From Mucilaginibacter myungsuensis (GTDB lineage: Bacteria; Bacteroidota; Bacteroidia; Sphingobacteriales; Sphingobacteriaceae): a stretch of DNA of 64,000 nucleotides. Location of the stretch: contig NZ_JADFFL010000001.1 of NCBI RefSeq assembly GCF_015222005.1, forward strand, positions 1-64,000. The letters are read 5' to 3'. Of the stretch, positions 58,651 to 64,000 are shown in pieces. A model generated the notes under the pieces. The model saw only the letters and a program-made list of their open reading frames with translations. It was not told where the DNA came from and did no database searches. Within the stretch, counting starts at the first letter, position 1. Each line of letters opens with the position of its first letter. The translations under genes were made by a program, and so were the position numbers.

Positions 58651-59109
58651 TCAATGCAATACATCCATCAACCGGTCAATAAAAATCATCTGCGACTGAT
58701 TGATCTTTACTCTGGCTTCATCAACACCGAACCATCCGCCACGATCAACCTCGGGGATATCGATCATTTTACCCGACCTTGGCGGCCACTCGAAAGGGAA
58801 GGTGTTGCTGATGACGTTAGTCTCATCAACCTCGCCTTCAATCGTCCATACATGGATATCCTTGCCGCCCTTTGATCGGGTTTGGCCTAAAGGGATAAAA
58901 TCACCGTCGATGGTTTGGCCCGTCTCTTCGGCAAATTCGCGTTTGGCGGCGGCAAGTGGTTCTTCGTCGGCTAAAAATTCTCCTTTGGGGATCGACCATG
59001 CGCCGGCATCCTTGTTCTTCCAAAATGGCCCACCGGGATGGACGAGGAAGACCTGCAGGTTGTTTTCCTGCTTACGATACACTAATATGCCTGCCGTTTG
59101 TTTTGCCAT
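58651..59109 (-). CDS. Nudix hydrolase
   Basis: 152 aa. Nudix box at residues about 44-66, GEFLADEEPLAAAKREFAEETGQ, fits G-x5-E-x7-REU-x-EE-x-G-U. The start AKQTAGILVYRKQENNLQVFLVHPGGPFW and IDIPEVDRGGWFGVDEARVKI are typical of the NADH/nucleotide-sugar or 8-oxo-dGTP-like group. It hydrolyses nucleoside diphosphates linked to another moiety; the substrate is open. It is divergent from riboflavin synthase (74-nt gap). Confidence 0.9.
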   Translation of the reverse strand: MAKQTAGILVYRKQENNLQVFLVHPGGPFWKNKDAGAWSIPKGEFLADEEPLAAAKREFAEETGQTIDGDFIPLGQTRSKGGKDIHVWTIEGEVDETNVISNTFPFEWPPRSGKMIDIPEVDRGGWFGVDEARVKINQSQMIFIDRLMDVLH

Positions 59110-59183
59110 CGTCTTAGGTTTATCTAATAAGGTTTTTACAAACCTATAACTTATCTGTGCTTGCTTGTGGCTAACTTCGTGCC

Positions 59184-59768
59184 ATGTTTACCGGAATTAT
59201 AGAGACCTTAGGCAAGGTAGTAGATCTTCGTCAGGATCAGGGCAACCTGCACATCACTGTGGCATCAACTTTATCGCACGAATTGAAGATCGATCAGTCG
59301 GTCGCTCATAACGGCGTTTGCCTTACCGTAGTTGCTGTGGCTGATGGCGCACATATTGTTACTGCTATAGAGGAAACATTGAATAAGACCAATATCGGCG
59401 ATCTGAAGATCGGCTCACCGGTAAACTTGGAACGCTGCATGCAAATGAATGCGCGTTTAGATGGGCACATCGTTCAAGGCCACGTCGACCAAACGGCTAC
59501 CTGTATCGGCTATAAGGAACTGGACGGAAGCTGGGAATATACATTTGAATACGACGCTTCGAATGGGAACGTTACGGTAGAGAAGGGATCTATCTGCATC
59601 AACGGCATCAGCCTGACAGTGGTAAATTCAAGGGATAACAGCTTTTCGGTAGCCATTATCCCTTATACTTACGAGCATACTAACCTTCAGGTGGTGCGCG
59701 AAGGCGATACCGTTAATCTCGAGTTCGACATCATCGGTAAATATGTAGCCCGCTTGATGCAGCGTTAA
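59184..59768 (+). CDS. ribE: Riboflavin synthase, alpha subunit
   Basis: 194 aa, two lumazine-binding repeats: MFTGIIETLGKVVDLRQ ... HNGVCLTVVAVADGAHIV, and RLDGHIVQGHVDQTATCI ... INGISLTVVNSRDNSFSVAIIPYTYEHTNLQ. It makes riboflavin from two 6,7-dimethyl-8-ribityllumazines. No other rib genes are adjacent and no FMN riboswitch is visible in the 74-nt leader space. Its stop overlaps that of the TPR gene by 4 nt (TTAA). Confidence 0.96.
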   Translation: MFTGIIETLGKVVDLRQDQGNLHITVASTLSHELKIDQSVAHNGVCLTVVAVADGAHIVTAIEETLNKTNIGDLKIGSPVNLERCMQMNARLDGHIVQGHVDQTATCIGYKELDGSWEYTFEYDASNGNVTVEKGSICINGISLTVVNSRDNSFSVAIIPYTYEHTNLQVVREGDTVNLEFDIIGKYVARLMQR

Positions 59769-61042
59769 TCGGTACCACCACCCAACTGACCAATGCGGCT
59801 GTTGGTGTAATCGATATACTGCTGCTGTTTTTGTGGAGGTTTAGAGCTAATATATTTTTTATAGTACTTAATGGCGTTGGCGGTGTCTTTCAATTGACTA
59901 TCGAACAAACTTGCCAAGGTGTAGATCGTCATTGGGTTCTCCACGGTCTTAATGTCCTGCACATAAGCCGCAGCTGCTTTCTTATAGTATAATTTAGCGT
60001 TCGCTTTGTCTTTCAGTTGCTTGTCGTATACCAATGCTATAGCGTAATAGTATTGTGGTTGCGTATCGTCAAACTGTAAGGCCTTCAAATACGCTTTCGT
60101 AGCGTTCTTGGGTTTTGCCAGTGCTTCGTGGCTGTCGCCCATCTCAGCGTAGTAGGATGCCACATTACCTGATACGCCTTGCTCTATGGCTTTCCCCAAC
60201 CAATAAATGCACTTGTTCATGTCCTTAAGTCCCTTGTAACATAATGCCGCAAAGTAATCGCTGTATTCGGTCTGGTCGTTGGTCGGTGTCGACGACAATA
60301 TCTCGGCACCACAGGAAAAGTTGTCAAGACTGTAATAAGATACACCTAAGCGGTACCTGGTCGTTTTATCCATGGCATCCAATGCGATCAGCTTTTGGCA
60401 AGAGGCAACCACCTCCTTAAACTTCTTCTCTTTAAACAACAACTCAACCATCGCCTGCAAAATGTAAACATTATCAGGGTCTACCTCTGATGCCCGGTCA
60501 AGTACCTTAAGCGCTTTGTCAAATTTCTTCAGCTTGATGTAGAACTCGCCAAGGTCAACGGCAACACTTACGTCGGCATCGTTCAGCTTGTTCGCCCTTT
60601 CAAGGTAGTTCACAGCGGCGGCAGTGTCCTTTTTACTGCCGGCAATAGTTGCAAGTTTGGTGTAGACGGATATGTTGGTGGTGTCGGTAAGCAGGATCCG
60701 TTTCAAAAATAGTTCCGCCCGATTTTGGTTCCCCCGTGCTGCATTAATATCCGCGATAGCGAACAAGGCGCTCCGGTCGGCAGTGTCTATATCGTACACG
60801 CGTTGATAGTACATCTCGGCCTCGGGCAAACGTTTGGCCAGCCTGCTCATGTAAGCTAAGCGGTTGAGCGCTTTAACGTCGGTAATAGGTTCGGGGAAGG
60901 TCTTTTTTAGATAGTCAGCAGCTTCCAGGTAGCGTTGATTTTGGTAGTAGTCCATCAACAAGGCATCGTCAACCTTCCCCGCTTGGGCAAAGACGGTGGC
61001 GCTGAAGAGACATGTGATAAGAGCGATCAGTGTAGTTCTCAT
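59765..61042 (-). CDS. Secreted TPR-repeat protein
   Basis: 425 aa. Signal peptide ATVFAQ end, then about ten tetratricopeptide repeats (AEMYYQRVYDIDTADRSALFAIADINAARG, AAVNYLERANKLNDADVSVAVDLGEFYIK, KALKVLDRASEVDPDNVYILQAMVELLFK). A periplasmic scaffold, probably for binding another envelope protein. No partner is obvious. It is convergent with ribE and divergent from the coiled-coil gene at 61163. Confidence 0.88.
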   Translation of the reverse strand: MRTTLIALITCLFSATVFAQAGKVDDALLMDYYQNQRYLEAADYLKKTFPEPITDVKALNRLAYMSRLAKRLPEAEMYYQRVYDIDTADRSALFAIADINAARGNQNRAELFLKRILLTDTTNISVYTKLATIAGSKKDTAAAVNYLERANKLNDADVSVAVDLGEFYIKLKKFDKALKVLDRASEVDPDNVYILQAMVELLFKEKKFKEVVASCQKLIALDAMDKTTRYRLGVSYYSLDNFSCGAEILSSTPTNDQTEYSDYFAALCYKGLKDMNKCIYWLGKAIEQGVSGNVASYYAEMGDSHEALAKPKNATKAYLKALQFDDTQPQYYYAIALVYDKQLKDKANAKLYYKKAAAAYVQDIKTVENPMTIYTLASLFDSQLKDTANAIKYYKKYISSKPPQKQQQYIDYTNSRIGQLGGGTD

Positions 61043-61062
61043 GAGCAGTGTGTTTATAAAAA

Positions 61063-61093
61063 CTAAAGTATTAGTTTAAATCGAATTCTCCAA
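61063..61093 (-). promoter_or_regulatory. Promoter of the TPR gene
   Basis: The minus strand has TTG (61093-61091), 20 nt, TACTTTAG (61070-61063); the -7 box differs from TAnnTTTG at one position. Leader about 16 nt. Confidence 0.45.
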
Positions 61094-61162
61094 ATATTTA
61101 AACAAAAAATAGTTTATGGGTGTTGCTTAGTTATATTAATTCATCTTAAACAGAGAAAAATT

Positions 61163-61453
61163 ATGGATACGCTAAAGAAATTTGCCCTGATGGAAAAGAT
61201 AGTTCATGAGTTAGAGGACTTGAAAAACAGCCAGCAGGCACTGATACAAAAATTAGGTAAAATAGAGGTAGATAACATTGACCTGGGCGATAAACGCCTG
61301 GAAAAAGAATTGCCGGAGATGCACCAGCGTGTAGCCGACAATTTGGATACCATTGCAGGTTTGTTAGAGGACTTTGCAACGCAGACCGACACATTCAGTG
61401 ATAAGAACAACGTTGCTGCATTGAAAGAGCAGGAAGCGATAGAGAACTTGTAA
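61163..61453 (+). CDS. Small coiled-coil protein
   Basis: 96 aa, no signal or membrane span. Nearly all helical with heptad-like leucines (LMEKIVHELEDLKNSQQALIQKLGKI; ELPEMHQRVADNLDTIAGLLEDFATQ), so a coiled-coil or helical hairpin. It is acidic at the end. Function unknown; a terminator follows 24 nt after the stop. Confidence 0.65.
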   Translation: MDTLKKFALMEKIVHELEDLKNSQQALIQKLGKIEVDNIDLGDKRLEKELPEMHQRVADNLDTIAGLLEDFATQTDTFSDKNNVAALKEQEAIENL

Positions 61454-61474
61454 TCACTACAGTTACACTATAGG

Positions 61475-61503
61475 AGGCCGCCCAATAGGGCGGCTTTCTT
61501 TGT
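61475..61503 (+). terminator. Terminator after the coiled-coil gene
   Basis: GCCGCCC (61477-61483), AATA, GGGCGGC (61488-61494), then TTTCTTTGTTT. A strong 7-bp GC stem with a U-rich tail. Confidence 0.85.
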
Positions 61504-61553
61504 TTAAACAACACTGTGACCGGCCTAAAAACATTCCATCACAACGCTTGTTG

Positions 61554-62648
61554 ATGTCGGGTATGAACCGCCTCCTGAAAAAATTAGAGAAGATAGGCCG
61601 CGACCCTAAGGTCACCGCCAAAGCTGTTGGATTGACTTACATATCGGACAGTACACCCGGCTATACCCGCAAAAGATCGGGCGGCGGTTTTGTTTTTTAT
61701 GACGCGGACGGAAAGGTCGTTAAGGATAAAGAACTTACCGCAAGATTTAAAGCCTTGGTCATCCCGCCTGCTTACACCAATGTTTGGATATCGCCAAAAG
61801 AGACCGGCCACCTGCAATTTACCGGTGTTGATGCCGCCGGGCGTAAACAATACCGCTATCACCCGCAATGGAATAAGATACGCAACCAATCAAAATACCA
61901 TCGCCTGCAAACATTTGCGGCCCATCTGCCAACGATCCGTCATCAGGTTGATACGGACCTTGACCGCAAGCAATTGGATCATGATAAAGTAGTGGCTCTG
62001 GTCGTTCGGCTCATGGAGCTGACCAGTATCAGGGTAGGGAACGAATCGTACAAAAAGTTATATGGATCGTTCGGTTTGACAACGTTACAAGACCGCCATG
62101 TTAAATTCGATGGGACAAAGATCAATTTTGAGTTTAAGGGCAAAAAGGGCGTTCAGCATAAGGTTGCCTTGCAAAGCCGCAAACTGGCCCGGTTGGTGAA
62201 GCAGTGCCGGGATATCCCGGGGAAAGAATTGTTCCAGTATTATCAGCCCGATGGTACACGTTGTTCGGTAGGTTCGGGCGATGTTAACACCTATCTTAAA
62301 AACATAACGGGGGAGGACTTCACCGCCAAAGATTTCCGTACCTGGGCGGGTAGCGTGAGTGCGCTCTACGCTTTTAAAGAAGCCGGAGATTTTGACACAG
62401 TGACCGAATGTAAACGCAAGATCGTTAGCGTGCTGGACGAGGTTGCACTGAATTTGGGCAATACCCGCACGGTCTGCAAAAAGTACTACGTGCACCCAAC
62501 GGTTATTAAAAGTTACGAGGAGGGACACTTGTTCAGATATATATCAGAGCTGGATGGTCGCAGGGATATTAAAGCCTCGGAACTTAATACTGCCGAACAA
62601 GCACTGTTGCAGATATTGGAACACGAAAAACTCGCCGAGGCCAGTTAA
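61554..62648 (+). CDS. DNA topoisomerase IB
   Basis: 364 aa from the ATG at 61554; the open frame from 61500 begins inside the terminator tail. Catalytic core: LTSIRVGNESYKKLYGSFGLTTLQDRHV with an arginine of the active site, ALQSRKLARLVKQCRD, EDFTAKDFRTWAGSVSAL (KDFRTW, second arginine), and the catalytic tyrosine in CKKYYVHPTVI (Y312; Y311 is adjacent). This poxvirus-like bacterial enzyme relaxes supercoils by 3'-phosphotyrosine nicking and rejoining. It is a single-gene transcript; its stop overlaps that of DUF3667 by 4 nt. Confidence 0.93.
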   Translation: MSGMNRLLKKLEKIGRDPKVTAKAVGLTYISDSTPGYTRKRSGGGFVFYDADGKVVKDKELTARFKALVIPPAYTNVWISPKETGHLQFTGVDAAGRKQYRYHPQWNKIRNQSKYHRLQTFAAHLPTIRHQVDTDLDRKQLDHDKVVALVVRLMELTSIRVGNESYKKLYGSFGLTTLQDRHVKFDGTKINFEFKGKKGVQHKVALQSRKLARLVKQCRDIPGKELFQYYQPDGTRCSVGSGDVNTYLKNITGEDFTAKDFRTWAGSVSALYAFKEAGDFDTVTECKRKIVSVLDEVALNLGNTRTVCKKYYVHPTVIKSYEEGHLFRYISELDGRRDIKASELNTAEQALLQILEHEKLAEAS

Positions 62649-63481
62649 TGAAATACGAATACTCCGATAATTACGTACCCCAAAATACATAGGAACCAAA
62701 AAAACGTCCAACCGAATATGGCTACGATCACTGATAGTACACATTTGATGTAACTGACCGCTGTGGACGGCAGATCCAATACCCTAAAATAAGCTATCGA
62801 CGTGTAGATGACATGCGACGCCAGTAATAAGGTTGTGATCACCCAATGATAACTGGAATCGCCCAGCAGGTAGGTAAGCGGCGTGAATATAAATATTGAT
62901 AACAGGTTGAGAAAGGAATTAATGAAGGTGACCGTAACCAAATGCTCGGCATAATATAACGTTCGCCGATACATCAGGAACATGATGAACGCAATGATCG
63001 GCGTGCTGAGGCAAAGCACAATATTGGTTTTGGTGTTCATAAAATTCATGGCCTTTTGCAGGCGGCGCTGGATCTTGATGTAGCGCTCCTTTTGTTTTTT
63101 AGTTTTGTATTCGGGCGGTAATTGGGCTTGTTCCCCACGTTCGGCGGCTTGCCTGTCAATTGCGTAGTCGAACGGTCTAAAGAATGAATTACTCAACACA
63201 TATATCCCCAGCACAATAAAAAAGAAGCTGAACGGGTTGAAGAACTTTTTGTGCTTACCCGCTAAAAACTCCTTAATGGTGATGCCGGGCTGTGTAGCCA
63301 GTTCTTTGATCATATACAGGAAGCCTTTATCGGCATGGGTTAGCGCATGTACTACCTCATGCGTAACATGATGCATGGTTATCCGGGTATGTATTTTGGC
63401 AGATTGGCCACAATGATGGCAAAAGTTATCTTCATCATCAAATGGCGTAGCGCAGTTAAGGCATTTAGAAAGGTGTTGCAT
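62645..63481 (-). CDS. DUF3667 membrane protein
   Basis: 278 aa from the ATG at 63481, giving the conserved N-terminus SKCLNCATPFDDEDNFCHHCGQS, a CxxC...CxxC zinc ribbon. A helical segment and about five membrane spans follow (FNPFSFFFIVLGIYVLSNSFF; IVLCLSTPIIAFIMFLMY; VTFINSFLNLLSIFIFTPLTYLL and more). DUF3667 proteins are common in Bacteroidota, role unknown. It is last in a unit with the TlpA-like gene (65-nt gap). Confidence 0.88.
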   Translation of the reverse strand: MQHLSKCLNCATPFDDEDNFCHHCGQSAKIHTRITMHHVTHEVVHALTHADKGFLYMIKELATQPGITIKEFLAGKHKKFFNPFSFFFIVLGIYVLSNSFFRPFDYAIDRQAAERGEQAQLPPEYKTKKQKERYIKIQRRLQKAMNFMNTKTNIVLCLSTPIIAFIMFLMYRRTLYYAEHLVTVTFINSFLNLLSIFIFTPLTYLLGDSSYHWVITTLLLASHVIYTSIAYFRVLDLPSTAVSYIKCVLSVIVAIFGWTFFWFLCILGYVIIGVFVFH

Positions 63482-63546
63482 GAGGTTGTGATCTGTCACC
63501 CGAAATATAAAAGATCTTTTTAATATTACGGGTGCAGGCCATTGCA

Positions 63547-64000
63547 TTACAGATATTTACCGATCTGGTCAAACAATTTTTGTGTGCTGCTTGGTCGTTC
63601 GGCATCTTTCACTACTATCTCGCTATTTTTTACGATCACATATCGCGGTATCGCGTAACCTTTGCCGCCCCATAATTGCTTGATCAGGTCTTGACGTAGC
63701 GCGTCAGATGTACGGATATTATCGCCGGCAAGGTTGTAGTATCTGATCATCTCACGCCATTCTTTATCACGGGCATTATAGTCGGTAGATAGGTAGAGCA
63801 TTTGCACACTCTTATCTTTCATGAACTTGTGCAGCTCTTTATTATACCTAAATTCTTCCTTACATGGTCCGCACCAAGTGGCCCAAATATCTATGAAAAC
63901 CACCTTGTCTTTATATCGGGTCAGTAATTCATCGAGTGTATTGATCGATGCATAGCTGTCAACTATCTTTTGTTCCGCGGTCGCTGTGGTTTTAACTTTA
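63547..64000 (-). CDS. TlpA/ResA-like thioredoxin protein, 5' end outside the window
   Basis: Open in frame from the right edge to the stop at 63547 (151 residues visible), so the start lies beyond 64000; the GTG at 63903 is only an internal codon. The visible part has KVVFIDIWATWCGPCKEEF (CGPC redox pair near the start of the thioredoxin domain), the helix and strand MLYLSTDYNA, and the cis-proline region GKGYAIPRYVIVKNS. A periplasmic thiol-disulfide protein; a membrane anchor or an extra N-terminal domain may precede it. It is not closely related to the 474-aa TlpA-like protein at 49964. Confidence 0.85.
   Translation of the reverse strand, partial: KVKTTATAEQKIVDSYASINTLDELLTRYKDKVVFIDIWATWCGPCKEEFRYNKELHKFMKDKSVQMLYLSTDYNARDKEWREMIRYYNLAGDNIRTSDALRQDLIKQLWGGKGYAIPRYVIVKNSEIVVKDAERPSSTQKLFDQIGKYL

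Noticed and set aside
58588..58875. Plus-strand ORF downstream of accC.
   Set aside because: It starts inside the 26-bp palindrome and continues antisense to the Nudix gene, whose motif is complete on the minus strand.
59110..59183. An FMN riboswitch before riboflavin synthase.
   Set aside because: The space is only 74 nt and shows none of the conserved FMN aptamer segments.

Overview
The window looks like a chromosomal stretch from a Bacteroidota bacterium, most likely family Sphingobacteriaceae (Mucilaginibacter/Pedobacter-like). The evidence is: promoters of the Bacteroidota type (TTG, 20-22 nt, TAnnTTTG) with no Shine-Dalgarno signal; a giant adhesin with a gliding-motility-type C-terminal domain paired with a PorP/SprF protein (type IX secretion); an OmpA protein with TSP3 repeats; many secreted or lipoprotein genes; DUF3667, DUF2007 and carboxypeptidase-regulatory-like proteins; and glycoside hydrolases GH2 and GH76. 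I found no rRNA, tRNA, CRISPR array or prophage. A partial IS3-type insertion sequence enters at the left edge (1-127).

Layout. 0.2-3.6 kb: minus-strand secreted proteins and a propeller lipoprotein with a Thr-Pro linker. 3.7-7.7 kb: two plus-strand secreted glycosidases (GH2; ricin lectin + GH76). 7.8-14.5 kb: a tight four-gene operon of an HD phosphohydrolase fused to a Pycsar-effector-like membrane domain, polyphosphate kinase, an SdiA-regulated-like lipoprotein, and an Omp85-type barrel whose N-terminal half carries a kinase-like motif set. 14.5-25 kb (minus): GAF protein, OsmC, a small membrane protein, PorP/SprF and its 2019-aa secreted partner. 25-30.4 kb: S9 peptidase with an SpmA/B membrane protein, two DinB proteins and two unknowns. 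30.4-36.5 kb: OsmC, MetZ, OmpA, an SRPBCC protein, a remnant of an acetate transporter and HscA. 36.6-45.7 kb: a gluzincin/propeller/barrel protein, CutC, a Tat-exported asparaginase, WYL and TetR regulators and a PAP2 phosphatase. 45.7-48 kb (minus): a copper/cytochrome-oxidase-assembly-like operon. 48-52.4 kb: DinB, two paralogues with an N-terminal Cys domain, a TlpA-like protein and Ppx. 52.4-64 kb: ABC exporter, VOC, paired lipoproteins, biotin carboxylase, Nudix, riboflavin synthase, TPR protein, topoisomerase IB, DUF3667 and a TlpA-like thioredoxin running off the right edge.

The most interesting module is the 7.8-14.5 kb operon. It puts a possible nucleotide-sensing or nucleotide-degrading membrane protein and polyphosphate synthesis together with two envelope proteins, one of which appears to join a kinase-like fold to an outer-membrane barrel. 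A polyphosphatase gene (ppx) lies separately at 51.5 kb.

Several intergenic spaces carry structured repeats: two inverted arrays of 7-nt units (30.9 and 40.3 kb), a nested GC-rich palindrome (52.5 kb), a perfect 26-bp AT palindrome (58.6 kb) and a 13-bp inverted repeat abutting the adhesin promoter (25.0 kb). Starts were moved downstream of the longest open frame wherever a signal peptide, a conserved N-terminus or a promoter inside the open frame called for it.
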